A stretch of 64,000 nucleotides of DNA from contig OZ008368.1 of NCBI GenBank assembly GCA_963931995.1, forward strand, positions 126,401,024 through 126,465,023, written 5' to 3'. The number at the start of each line of letters is the position of its first letter. Within the stretch, counting starts at the first letter, position 1. The notes under the pieces are model-generated. The model was not told the origin of the DNA and did no database searches. It saw only the letters and a program-made list of their open reading frames with translations. This DNA is from Phaonia tiefii (lineage: Eukaryota > Arthropoda > Insecta > Diptera > Muscidae). Of the stretch, positions 1 to 10,020 are shown in pieces. Made by a program: the position numbers and the translations under genes.

Positions 1-1
1 A

Positions 2-441
2 AAAGAGATACCCTTTTTAACCAATAACAAAGAAGATGAAGAAATAATGGAGTACTCAGGGCCAGAGGTTGCAGAGGATGGCGATGAGTGTAAAAGTGAA
101 GAAAATGATTTGCAGATTGAAACATATGGCATCGATAAAGAACTTGCATTAGTTAGTTCACCTAAAAATGTGCGTAGAGGTTCGTAATGTGTCCCCAACG
201 GATTTCGTATCGTATGAAAGAAAATTCATTAAAACCGATAATATTCTTCTCATCAAGCAAACTGCTTAACACGGATTATTGCCGTAATGATGGTTTTGAA
301 ATCATAAGCCATTTAAAAGAAAATTTTAAAAATGCAAACGACACAAAAAGTCGACAGTTGCAAATTCCATCTGTTTTGCCTGATGCCTGGGGCATTCAAA
401 AAATTTAAACTTTCCAATGTTCGCATCGAATGGCTGCCCAT
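2..441 (+). pseudogene. Family Z transposon-type gene, N-terminal part (interrupted)
   Basis: Bases 2-187 are an open acidic stretch (many Glu and Asp) running in from outside the window and ending in TAA. A second open piece around 340-405 contains PDAWGIQKI. The next in-frame residues (TFQCSHRMAAH, up to 441) resemble the N-terminal helix-turn-helix-like part of a multicopy insect protein family whose later half lies at 3688-4780. The two halves are separated by a 3.2-kb insertion duplicating CTGCCCAT. Stops and frameshifts lie between the pieces, so it is not expressed as one protein. I know this family only from multicopy insect and hydrozoan proteins and cannot assign its chemistry. Whether the acidic 5' block belongs to the same gene is inferred from position. 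Confidence 0.45.
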
Positions 442-730
442 TAGACGGGTTCATACAGGTATGCGATTTGCAAAAGTATCTCAGATTCTCGCTCCCCTAA
501 CAAAAAATGAAAGTTTCGGAAAAAAAATAATAACTGTTTAAAAATTTCATAAAAAAGTGAAAAACTCGGAGAGCTCAAGCCATAAACGTATATTTTGAGC
601 CAATTTGAAATTTCCAGAAATTATACTTTTGATAAATTGTCTGTAAATTGTTGTCGTTAAAAAAAACTTTTCCTGCAACAATTTTTTTAGGGGTTTTTTG
701 GTATGCCCAATCGAATGGTAAACAAAAAAA

Positions 731-1008
731 TTACAGCAGACAGTTGTCCGAGGCCTTCGGCCACGGACTGTCCCTGCAGGCTGTGTCAGAGACACGGCCA
801 TTAAGTTTAACGTAGAATACGCCATCCGATAAGACAGAAAACATATATAACAATAAATTCATTTGCTTATATTATTTATCATTTATTGTTATATATGTTT
901 TCTGTCTTATCGGATGGCGTATTCTACGATAAACTTAATGGCCGTGTCTCTGACACAGCCTGCAGGGACAGTCCGTGGCCGAAGGCCTCGGACAACTGTC
1001 TGCTGTAA
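731..1008. mobile_element. 278-bp hairpin (foldback) element inside the Y1 TIR
   Basis: Two arms of about 128 bp (731-858 and 881-1008) are near-perfect reverse complements around a 22-bp AT-rich loop. Each arm runs from TTACAGCAGACAG through a GC-rich block (AGGCCTTCGGCC, CTGCAGG) to an AT-rich tip. The arms are far more alike than the surrounding old repeats, which suggests recent origin or gene conversion. There is no coding content beyond mirrored reading frames. I do not recognise the GC-rich core. Confidence 0.7.
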
Positions 1009-1650
1009 TTTTTATACTTACCAACGGCATTTGATTCAAGTCCGTTTAAAAAAAAATATTATGTTCAATTTTTTTAAACTTAATTTAATTTATGTATTTT
1101 AATTAATATTTTTATTGAAATAAGTTCTGCGAATGTTGAGAGGGCCGCCCTAATATTAAAAAAGGTTTACCTTATCGAGTCTTCGCATTAGCATTCGAGC
1201 GTTGTGTGAAAGCTTTACGCTTTACAATTCAAAATTAATGTTACAACAGCTTTATTGAAGCTTTCGCAAAAAAGCTTTATTACGTTAGCTTACTGTTTGT
1301 TTCACTTTTTACTAGATACATGTTGCCAAGCAACATTAGCTTGCTGTTCGTTTCACTTTTTACTAGATACATGTTCCTAAGCAATGTTGCGCAACCAAAA
1401 ACACTCAACCAAACACCACACATATGTTTGAGTGTATGTGTTTAAACAATTTTCATTTGAGAAATTAAAATACTAGAAATATATCAACCAATATGAAATG
1501 TATATCAAACGAAAGATAACATCTTCATTTACCTACAAAAAAAATTTTAAAAAAATTCATCTAGCCGTTTCCTCAAATTCAATGAAATAAAGATTACAAT
1601 AATAAAAACCTGACATGACTCCTCACACCGTAAGGTATGACGTATTGTAC
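1009..1650. other. Non-coding remainder of the insertion in the Y1 left TIR
   Basis: No gene is visible. It contains a tandem duplication of about 51 bp (1285-1335 and 1336-1386, sharing TTTCACTTTTTACTAGATAC). It ends with a small palindromic GACGTATTGTACGTC (1638-1652) next to the resumed TIR. It could be a second nested element, for example a solo LTR, but no diagnostic ends were found. Confidence 0.4.
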
Positions 1651-2043
1651 GTCAAAATGGGGGGTTTCGACCAAAAAAAAATTAGTTTTTTTATGTTTTA
1701 ATGTCGATAAATAAAAATAAATTGACCAATTTTTTAAAATCTTTCAAGTTTAACTATTTTTTTCCACATTTCAACACATGTTTATATTAATCATCAATGT
1801 TCTGTGTTGTAGATAATTTTGTTAAGTTTGAAACAAAAAAAAAATTAGGTGCCTAGCACTTACCGGTCAATTTTAACAGCTATTTTTGTAAACTTATAAA
1901 TATTAAAAAAAATTTAATTTAACAAAATTTCGTGAAAACCAAAGTTTATTAACGATAATTCATTTTTAATCAATACAGATTTAACTTATAATGAAAATGA
2001 AAAATATTACACTGATATTAAAAGATTACATGAAATCCATTAG

Positions 2044-2904
2044 CTACTGAAATTTGTCCATTATTGTTGATTTAATAGTATTTGGAAATTCTTTACGATG
2101 TTCTTCAACAACGAGAAAAACTTGTTGTTTTTGTTCCTCGTTCTTTGTAAATTTGTCATTATATGTTCCTGCTAGCGCAACTGCTCCTCCAGCAACATCA
2201 TTTACTACAAAAAGAAGTTGAGCTATTTCTTCTGCTTTTTGGTAACTGTCATCAGTATACCATTCCGATGGATCAAGATCTAAGAAATCTGTTAAGACTG
2301 ATACGATGCTATTATCAAACAATATATCGAAGAATTTTTTAGTATTTTCTGTGATAAAATCATAAATTTGTTGCTGTGGAATAAGTTTTAGATTTATTGT
2401 GATTCTGTTTTCTATTTGTGCTGAGCCTGTCCTTTCTAATGCCTGAATCATCAATCTTTTTGTCTCAACATCAATAGTTCTATCAAAAAGCGCCCACCCA
2501 ATTAGCACTTCATTTAAATACCAAGTATGACGAATTACAGCTTTTAGAACTCTATCTGCAACTTCAATATTAATTTTTTTATAAGAAATTAAGTCTTTAA
2601 TTAATTGCAAGTCATTTCTTGGTGCAATTACAGGAATGCTGCATTTAAACCAGTATTTAACGTATATTCTCAGCAGAAATATGACAAAGTCTTGAATATC
2701 AGTTAATTCATTTTCTGAAATAAATTAAAACACAGAAATAGTAATTTTAAGTTAAAACATTGAATACTAAAAAAAATTACCAGTTAAAGAAAACTGCTTT
2801 CGAAACAAATAAATCTTTATGCAATATATTGCTTTTCCCATCCAGCGAGCTCTTGATACAGCACCAGGTTTCCGCACTTGAGCTGCAATCGGTACTCCAA
2901 GACT
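2044..2904 (-). pseudogene. Y1 hAT-like transposase, C-terminal part with a 66-bp intron
   Basis: Read on the minus strand, an open frame begins after a TAA at 2905-2907. It gives KPGAVSRARWMGKAIYCIK, then reaches a splice-like GTAATT. An intron of about 66 bp (2715-2780) ends in TTTCAG, and the frame continues ENELTDIQDF to the stop at 2044. Removing the intron joins two parts that align with the continuous Y2 protein: ARWM-AIYCIK, then WALFDRTIDVETK, then DFLDLDPSEW, VNDVAGGA and EEQKQQ. This corresponds to the last 270 or so residues of the family. The N-terminal DTTSSN region seen in Y2 is absent. The intron is inferred from GT/AG and frame, not from a transcript. Confidence 0.68.
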
Positions 2905-3164
2905 TTACTTTTTTTGAATAAAGAGTTTATTTAATTTTCTTTGTTTTACAATATGGTCTATTCTCCTCTATCGCTTTTCACATAATGAATCTCTGTATCA
3001 AGCCAAATTCTGAAGCTAGCCGGGAAAAATATAGAAGCTCGATTCTAATTGGCCAATAGCAACTGAACGAATTTATAACGAAACTTCGTTAAGTTAATAT
3101 TTATATCGGCTAAGCTCATTGGTTAATCAACACGTTGCCACCTGGGATAATATAATATGTTTCA

Positions 3165-3687
3165 ATATTTATAAGTTTACAAAAATTGCTGTTAAAATTG
3201 ACCGGTAAGTGCTAGGCACTTATTTTTTTTTGTTTCAAACTTAACAAAATTATCTACAACACAGAACATTGATAATTAATATAAACAGGTGTTAAAATGT
3301 GGAAAAAAATAGTTAAACTTGAAAAATTTGAAAAAATTGGTCAATTTATTTTTATTTATCGACGTTAAAACATAAAAAAACTCATTTTTTTTTGGTCGAA
3401 ACCCCCCATTTTTTTGTTTACCATTCGATTGGGCATACCAAAAAACCCCTAAAAAAATTGTTGCTGGAAAAGTTTTTTTTAACGACAACAATTTACAGAC
3501 AATTTATCAAAAGTATAATTTCTGGAAATTTCAAATTGGCTCAAAATGTACGTTTATGGCTTGAGCTCTCCGAGTTTTTTACTTTTTTATGAAATTTTTA
3601 AACAGTTATTATTTTTTTTTGCCGAAACTTTAATTTTTTGTTAGGGGAGCGAGAATCTGAGATACTTTTGCCAAATGAACCAGTCTA
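3165..3687. repeat. Right TIR of Y1 (about 520 bp)
   Basis: Reverse complement of 442-730 plus 1651-1905. It carries the shared words ACCGGTAAGTGCTAGGCACTT, GGTCGAAACCCCCC, CATTCGATTGGGCATACC and GGGGAGCGAGAATCTGAG. It ends at 3687, just before the CTGCCCAT duplication. Confidence 0.75.
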
Positions 3688-4780
3688 CTGCCCATGCAAA
3701 AAAATTAATTAGAAGTAGACAATTTTTGATTTATCCTACAGCACAACTGCGCCGCAGACTCCCAGATGATACCAAAAACAAGGTTATTGGTTTCTATACA
3801 AATGATACAAACAGTAGAATAGAGAATATATAGTTGATGTTTTTTGGTTCAAATATTCAAAAATTATCAGAAAGAAATAACTTCAATTTATCTTCTTACC
3901 ATCACTGCAAATCTCAATCCGCATGCAACCCACCAACAATTAAATGTCATTTGAATCAATGCAGAGCTGAAAACTCATTTGAAATCAGCATTTTCATTTG
4001 AAAGTATTGAGTTTGTCGACTTCAAGCAGTGGGTAAAAACAGATTGGTCAAACCTTTTGACACTACGCATGCCGAACGATGACTTCATAGATTCTTTATC
4101 AAAGTCAATGAAAAAATTAAAAATACATAATTCCATTGCAACACAAAAAAATAAGTTTCTCGAGGTGGTAAAATCACACTTAGATGGTAGAGAATTGTTA
4201 AGGATATGTGATTTCGCTGAAAAATACACTTTTGTTGATCAAGACACAGTTCAAAGCTCTCATTGGAGAGTCAACCATACACCCTTTTGTAACATATTAC
4301 AAGAACAACAAAGGAGTTATTGATCACCTCAATTTTTTAATCATTTCAGACAGTTTAAATCATAATACAACTGCTGTCCACCTCTTTAAAACACAAAACG
4401 TGTATCAAAATATTAAAAAAATTATTTACTTTTCAGACGGATGTGCAGCCCAGTATAAGAATAGCAAAAACTTTGTCAATTCGTTACATAACGAACAAGA
4501 CTTTGGTTGTCAAGCGGAATGACAATTTTTTGCGACATCGCACAGCAAGGGATCTTGTGATGGAGTAGGGGGCACGCTCAAAAGAGCTGCAACCTACGCA
4601 AGTTTAAAAGGTCCTCTTGAAAAGAAAATTTTAAATGCCAAGGACTGGTTTGAATTTGCGCAAACACTGCCAACAATAAACGTCGCATTCTGTGATCAGG
4701 ATGAATACTTAAAGGGAACGCAAAGCTTCCTTTCTTCCATTTTCAAACACCGAACTGATTGCCAAAATATTTTCGAATGA
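3688..4780 (+). pseudogene. Family Z transposon-type gene, C-terminal part
   Basis: Pieces in shifting frames give one recognisable protein in order: QMNQSTAHAKKLIR (3675-3715), FKQWVKTDWSNL (about 4020-4060), LLRICDFAEKYTFVDQD (4195-4250), NHTPF, IDHLNFLIISDSLNHNTTAVHLF (4318-4385), IIYFSDGCAAQYKN (4420-4460), FFATSHSKGSCDGVGGTLKR (4525-4585) and AKDWFEFAQTLP. The spaced acidic motifs (CDFAEK, ISDSL, FSDGCAAQYK) and the SHSKG(S)CDGVGG block are the family signature I recall. They are consistent with, but do not prove, a nuclease-type fold. Several frameshifts and stops make it non-functional. It ends just before another TIR element at 4814. Confidence 0.65.
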
Positions 4781-4813
4781 TGTTTCCAGTTCCAAACCAA
4801 TTAAAATTATGTA

Positions 4814-6541
4814 CAGCTCAATTCTAACTTCATTCCCTGGGAATTAATTTTTCCTGAAAATAAAATCCTCCTATTCTAACCAGACGGGGAATAGAATAAT
4901 AAGGGAGAGAGAATTACGAATTTTCGAAGTCAGCTGTTTTGCTTTATGACGTTTGGTTTTCGCTGTTAAATGCAAATCATTTTAAGCAAATAAAACTTAA
5001 TTAAGAATCAAATTAAGTGAAAATGTACACCATAGCCTTTAGAATGGCAGCAGAAGAACGACCGGGAGCAGGAGAAGCAACAACAAACGTTTGCAAGGAG
5101 ATAGTTACGCGATGCGACGAATTCACTTGAGCTGCCGCAAACTTTGTAAGTAACTAAATAAGGGAACATATTTATTTGGCTTAACTCTAGTTCAGGGGCA
5201 TTTCTTGGAACGGAATCAAAATTTTATCATCAATATAAATTTTAAAGTTGAGCTGAAATATATATTTTTTTTGTACGATCGGCCCATCTTCTTGAGATAT
5301 GGGCTTGCAAAGCTTGAGTGTATAGTCGGCTATATCTCAGAAACTACTTTTCCGTCCTTGTTGAAATTTATGTCATTAGAAAGTTCTACAAAGCAGCTCT
5401 ACAAATGCGGTATAATACGGCTCAGTAGCCCTTGAAAGGCCGGGGATATAAAAAGTTAACATTTTGTTATCAAACTTCCAACATAATATGAGGACATATT
5501 TTCATCAAAATATCAAAAATTATTTTAAAACAATCGTGCAGAGGGAATTTTTACCCCCTGCCTGAGCCAAGGTGGAATATAATTTTAACGATTTTCAAAA
5601 ATTTATTTTCATTTTCATTTCTTCATTTCGACGTTGCGGAAATTTTACTCGAACCGAACATGTTACATATCTGAACTTTGAAGGGCCATAACTCTGGAAA
5701 TATGGAAAAAAGATACAAACGGGCACTGGTCCATAATTTCCAAAATAAAGACCTCCAAAGCTTGAATATATAATCGGGCATAAGTCAGCCATTTATTATC
5801 CGATCTAGTTGAAATCGGTACCATCACATTTTTGTGTTAAATCGCGCGTTTTTTTAGAACTAAAGTTTTAATTTTGGTGAAAAAAGTGGCAAATGTATTC
5901 AAAACGTTGAACTAAAATGTCTCCAGTCTTTGAAGGGTTATTGGTGAGAATTATACATAAAAAAAGGCAAAAGTCTTGTCAATTATCGGAGACTACAAAA
6001 AAAAAACTACCAATTTTTTGAAAATAATAAATTTTTATTAAAAAAAGGGAGGTTAACAAATATTGGTTTTTTAATTAATCGCCAATGGATTAATACAAAT
6101 AAATATGGTATACACAGATTTATAGAATTTAGAAAGACCTTTGTAATGATACCAATTTCCACTAACTTTGATAACCTCTTTTAAGACCTTTGAACTCAGT
6201 GCAGACGCTTTTCTCGGTGGTGACATTTTGGTGTAGATCAGATAGTTGGTGCTAAAGTAAATTTATTCCGAAGAATAACGCCATAATATTATTGATTAAA
6301 ATAAAAGAAATTATATAATTTTTATAGAAAATATTAAATACTTAAATTTTTTGCAGCACTCCCTAGCAATTTTTTGGGGGAATAATCCATTACAAATGTT
6401 ATCACATTCTCTCAATTTATGACATTCATAAACCTACTTTTTTTCCCGGGGAAGATATTCCCATTTTCGAGGTTCGTTTAGAATAGGGGAACAAGGAATA
6501 GGGAAAAAATTACCGGGGAATTGTTATTGCGAATTGGGCTG
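4814..6541. mobile_element. TIR element with CAGCYCAATTC ends, degenerate interior
   Basis: The left end is CAGCTCAATTC (4814) and the right end is its inverted counterpart GAATTGGGCTG (6531-6541). Inverted similarity continues inward through blocks such as CCTATTCTAA and the GGGAATA-rich stretches (about 4835-4900 and 6430-6530). The flanks (ATTATGTA left, ATAATTTT right) are not a clean target duplication. A short possible first exon starts near 5022 (MYTIAFRMAAEERPGAGEA). A basic piece read on the minus strand near 6100-6225 gives MSPPRKASALSSKVLKE. No transposase domain is recognisable. Confidence 0.5.
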
Positions 6542-6827
6542 ATAATTTTCTTTACTATTTCACCTTTTTCTAAACCTTAATTGTTCTTAAACCGCTTTAG
6601 TTGTATTGAATACATTAGATAATAATTTTTTGTAATATTTTTGCCAATTAATTTTTGTTTTAATTATCATTTAAGTTTATATTAAACTACTAAACATAAC
6701 AGAATTCATAAAATTACGAATTTATTTTTTATTATATCATAATTAAATTTAAAAATATAGTATATATTATATTTTATATATATATGTAAATATATATTTA
6801 TATCGAAATGGCAGCGGTTTGATATTT
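6542..6827. other. AT-rich spacer, no gene seen
   Basis: Extremely AT-rich, with (TA)n stretches around 6720-6800. No open frame, RNA gene or repeat boundary could be supported here. Confidence 0.5.
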
Positions 6828-7140
6828 TTCGGATTGGTGGTCGGAGAGTACTAGGGTAAATTTTCTAAGTTCTGAACCAGTGGTCGGATTTTTTGGGCTT
6901 GTTTGAAAGGCCTTTAAGAGACCTTTCAGAATCAAATCAAAAAATTTAAAAAAAGTGAAATAGCCGAGATACGGAGCTTTCGATTTGAAATTTATTGAAA
7001 TTTTTGGCTGAAGAATCAAGCACAAAGGAGAAGAAAACATTTGATGTTAAAGGAAGCTTTCAAAACTTTCCAAATAATGACGACTCATAAATGTGCGTGG
7101 AATTTCTGTAAAAAAATCATCAGTTGCAGGTAGGAAACGG
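6828..7140. repeat. Dispersed repeat S (unoccupied copy)
   Basis: Inverted relative to sequence on both sides of element X2. The block TTCGGATTGGTGGTCGGAGAG here matches, inverted, 12576-12600. The block GAGATACGGAGCTTTC (6965-6980) matches, inverted, 10648-10665. This copy lacks the X2 insertion and so serves as a near-empty site for it. No coding content. Confidence 0.5.
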
Positions 7141-7201
7141 AAAAACACAGATCAGTGAAAAGGTGCACTTTACTTGTTTCCCTTTAATTGAGTTTGAATT
7201 A

Positions 7202-7698
7202 CACTGTGTGTAATTTTTTAAGTCATGGAAATATAACCATATACGGACACCACTACGTGATAAAAGACCAAAAAAAAGACCCGTGTCTCCCAGTTTTGCC
7301 CAAAATCATGCACTAGTTTTTATGGGCCCCCAAGGAAAAAGTGGTAATTTTGTCAGGCTCATATCTTGCAAACCGTTCGGAATTTTGATTTGATCTTCAA
7401 AGTCAAAATCGCAAAAAAAAAACTTTAAAAAATTCGAATTTTTTACCTTTTTCCCCTGTTCAGGTTCATAGGTAGCAAACCGTTCAAAATTCAAGGAAAC
7501 AATCAACTTCAAAAATGTACCTAAGATCTCAATTAACAACTTTACTTCAACATTGAGATAATATGCTATCTCACCGACCGCAGCAGCACAGGCAAAGCAG
7601 TAGGCTCAGCATACGCAACAAGGGACGCCGCAGCACACAATATAATAGCGACACGACGCTCATATCGAGGCATTACACAGCGCATGTTAACTCTACGG
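7202..7698 (+). mobile_element. Family X element X1: 5' TIR and promoter region
   Basis: Starts CACTGTGTGTAAT immediately after TTA (7199-7201), like X3 and X4. The TIR (7202 to about 7560) contains the shared words CCATATACGGACACCACTACG, AAAAGAC and GACCCGTGTCTCCCA. At 7556-7565 it jumps, apparently by internal deletion, to the conserved leader (CAGCAGCACAGGCAAAGCAGTAGG), also present at 20685 and inverted near 15430. The leader ends at an ATG (7684) where a SINE has inserted. Part of the family's reading frame resumes at 8012. No matching 3' end was located downstream. Confidence 0.6.
7641..7648 (+). promoter_or_regulatory. TATA-like box of X1
   Basis: TATAATAG sits in the same context (CACACAATATAA.AGCGACACGACGCTC) as TATAAAAG in X4 and X3. 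Conservation among three copies suggests it is the element's own promoter; here one base has diverged. Confidence 0.4.
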
Positions 7699-7996
7699 TG
7701 GCCGTCGGTGGTGCAATGGTTAGTGTGCGCGGCTCTTGTACATGAGATCCTGGGTTCGAACCCGGCTCTGACCACCTTCAAATTTTCTTTCGGCGGCGGT
7801 CACCTCGCATAGTGACGGCGACACTATCGAGTATCTAGCCATGAAAAAGCTTCTCAAATTACCGTTCGGAATCGGTGTAAAACTGTAGGTCCCAATCAGT
7901 GAGTGAAAACTGGAAAGCGCACAGCTCAGTGATTGTGAGAAGTTCTCCCCAGTCCCTTCATGGGATGCAATGGGAAACCATTTATTTTTTTTATTT
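7699..7996 (+). mobile_element. tRNA-derived SINE, copy 1 (full length)
   Basis: It is flanked by the 15-bp exact target duplication ATGTTAACTCTACGG (7684-7698 and 7997-8011). The 5' end has a tRNA-like pol III promoter: A-box-like GGTGCAATGGTTAG (7710-7723) and a perfect B box GGTTCGAACCC (7753-7763). The body carries CACCTCGCATAGTGACGGCGACAC and CTCCCCAGTCCCTTCATGGGATG. The tail is T-rich (CCATTTATTTTTTTTATTT) rather than poly-A. Six further copies lie in this window. Confidence 0.9.
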
Positions 7997-8011
7997 ATGT
8001 TAACTCTACGG

Positions 8012-8556
8012 CGTACCGCAAGCGGGAAGCTGCATTTCAGAGCCTCTACACATGGTCTTCATCGCTAGTGAGTCAAGCTTAAAATTAGTGTTGTTGCATG
8101 TGTCGAATCGAAAGCCTTCCATTCCGCTAGCAATGGGTATTAACATGAAAGAAAGATGTGAAACTTTGAAAGATATAATGAGAAAATTCAATACTACGAA
8201 AATAAATGGAAGATGTGCTGTGATTTGAAGGTCATCAACAATTTGCAAGGGATCTTCGATAAGAGCGGCTTTCCAAAATTGTTTTGTTTTGTTAGTAATT
8301 AGGATTCCCGCTCACCTCTTAATCAATACCAATGTAATTCGTGGACACCAAGAGGAAGTGTGGAGGAACAAATGAAACAACATAAACTGAAGAATGCACC
8401 TTTAATTGACAATACTCCAGACATCTTGCTGCCACCGCTCCACATAAAATTGGGAATTTTTAAAAAATTCATCGAAGTGGCCGTTGTGAATTGGCCAAAC
8501 GCATTCGAATATTTGAAAAGCGTTTTCCCAAATCGTAGCGATGACAAAATTTAAAA
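8012..8556 (+). pseudogene. Family X protein, middle region (X1)
   Basis: Joining frames across small shifts gives FIASESSLKLVLLHVSNRKPS (about 8056-8120), then AMGINMKERCETLKDIMRKFN (8130-8195), a WKMCCDLKVINNLQG stretch (8210-8250), FPKLFCFVSNWDSRS (8270-8315), and the open frame 8360-8554 with DILLPPLHIKLGIFKKFIE and FEYLKSVFPNRSDDKI. Order and motifs match the middle of the insect multicopy protein whose N-terminal part is in X2 and X3 and C-terminal part in X4. The acidic and Cys-containing positions (CCDLK, CF.SNWDSR) could be catalytic or metal-binding; this is inference. Frameshifted and cut off at the stop near 8554. Confidence 0.6.
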
Positions 8557-8654
8557 AGGCATTGTAGTAAATTTAAAACGAATTTTTGTTCACCTCATTG
8601 TACTATTTACACTATGTTAATGTTTTCTTTTCTGTCTTTATTTATTGTCTTCAT

Positions 8655-9484
8655 ATCCACAAGCATGATAATCCTTTGAGACCCATTAGCTCATCAATTG
8701 ACGCAGCGGGTTATGGACTATGCAAGTTTGTGTTGGAACATAAGCATTGATGAGGATGAAATAATAGCTTCATTTGACGTGGTTAACTTATTCCCCAGCA
8801 TACCAATTAATCTAGCTCTAAGGACTATAGAGATAACTGAGACGAAATTGGATAGTACACGAATATACCACCTACAGATTGGAAAGATGGAAATTTTGAC
8901 ATTCTGCATTAGGGACACACGCTACTTCCAGTATGAAGATAGATTATACGAACAGAGGAAGGGTATGCCCATGGGTTCCCCAGCATCGCCAATTATATCT
9001 GACATCATCATGGTGGTATTTCTGGATGCAGTACTCGACACATTGGGGGAGAAGCCGAAAATCTTGACAAAATATGTGGACGATTTATTTGTTGTTATCA
9101 GAAACACTGAAGTGGCCGACATGATGACAGCATAGTATTCTTTTAATGGACAACTACAATTCTACTACAGAAAGGGGCAATAGGCTACCATATTTGGACA
9201 GTTTGGTTATCAGACAAGGAAATGCTCGCAAAATTGACTGGTACCAAAAATCTACAGCGTCGGGGCGATTGATAAATTATCATTCCAAACACCCAAGAAG
9301 GACAATTATTAAAACTGCGAGCAACTTCATTAAGAGAGTTATGAAGATAAGTCACGCTGAATTCTACAAGGCGAATTCAAGCCTTGAATTGAATAGTTTC
9401 CCCAGGAAAATTATAGACAATCTGATATCAACGGCAGACAAGACGAAGCCGACCGAACGCAGTACTGAATCTGACAGAATGTAT
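8655..9484 (+). pseudogene. Penelope-like reverse transcriptase domain
   Basis: The frame 8698-9135 gives ASFDVVNLFPSIPINLAL (RT motif A with catalytic Asp), RKGMPMGSPASPIISDI (motif B-type) and LTKYVDDLFVVI (motif C, YVDD). A TAG at 9133-9135 and a frame change lead into 9146-9487, with RLPYLDSLVIR and a YHSKHPRRTIIKTA stretch typical of the connector in this class. An upstream shift near 8725 separates the PLRPISS segment. The catalytic motifs are preserved, so decay is by a few frame breaks only. Confidence 0.78.
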
Positions 9485-9554
9485 TAAACCACAACATATG
9501 TTCCGGGTTTCTCTGAAAGATTGAAACAATATATATGACAACGGAAAATATGAA

Positions 9555-10020
9555 TTGGCGTTGAAATCGAATTTATCCTTGAATAGTTTATTTAGCAGGA
9601 CAAAGTCTATTATTGACAATAATGCCAAGTCAAACGTTGTGTACAAAATTCCATGTAATGGTGACAAGTCCAACATATGCCAGAAATTATATATTGGTAC
9701 TACAATGAAGAAATTGAAAACTAGAATATCTGCACATAAGTCGGAACAAAGAGCTCATTATATGCCGATAGAACAAAAGACAACACTCGCAGCCCACTGT
9801 ACTTTAACTGGACACAAACCTAATTTTGACGAAGTGGAAATTCTGACTGAAGAGAATACTTACTTACACGCCTCTTCCAGGGAATGCTGCATATAATTAA
9901 CGTTCCATCGGAAAAAAGGCTTAATTTCAAACGACATACAGACCAATGTGCACAAGTGTATAGGCACACAAATGACAAATTCAAGGGAAGAACAAATCAG
10001 TTGGCATACGCCTGCGGAAA
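9555..10020 (+). pseudogene. Penelope-like GIY-YIG endonuclease region
   Basis: The frame 9555-9896 contains NVVYKIPCNG, then KLYIGTTMKKLKTRISAHK, then HCTLTGHKPNFDEVEIL. This is the VVYKI-YIGTT-R-HK spacing of the GIY-YIG domain found at the C terminus of Penelope-like proteins. After a frameshift at about 9885 it continues as MLHIINVPSEKRLNFKRHTD to near 10010. In the mobile element this domain nicks target DNA. The shift and the truncated end make it a relic. Confidence 0.72.

Larger units (their letters stand above)
442..1905. repeat. Left TIR of Y1, split by an insertion
   Basis: Bases 442-730 match, inverted, the outer half of the right TIR (about 3411-3687). Bases 1651-1905 match the inner half (3165-3412). 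In the right TIR the two halves are contiguous across an A/T-run (revcomp of ccatttttttgtttacc). In the left TIR the join is occupied by roughly 920 bp of unrelated sequence. Confidence 0.75.
442..3687 (-). mobile_element. hAT-like long-TIR element Y1, inserted in family Z
   Basis: The element is flanked by the direct repeat CTGCCCAT (434-441 and 3688-3695), an exact 8-bp target duplication. Its ends are inverted: TAGACGGGTTCAT at the left, and TAGACTGGTTCAT when the right end is read on the minus strand. The right TIR is continuous for about 520 bp (3165-3687). The left TIR holds the same sequence in two blocks (442-730 and about 1651-1905) separated by a later insertion. Inside, on the minus strand, is the C-terminal part of a transposase-like gene related to the one at 24-29 kb. 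An 8-bp duplication with TAGA-type ends fits the hAT superfamily. The 5' part of the gene is missing, so this copy is non-autonomous. Confidence 0.78.

Noticed and set aside
863..1102. Open frame MAYSTINLMAVSLTQPAG in both directions as a gene
   Set aside because: The identical frame on both strands (547-825 minus and 863-1102 plus) is produced by the palindrome; no independent coding evidence.
3392..3592. Repeated frame FFVYHSIGHTKKPLKKLL as a conserved small protein
   Set aside because: The same peptide occurs at 547-825 on the other strand only because both are TIR arms of Y1; the sequence has non-coding repeat character.
7710..7780. Functional tRNA gene
   Set aside because: A and B boxes are present, but there is no paired acceptor stem. 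It is the head of a 298-bp unit with a target duplication, repeated seven times, so it is a SINE.
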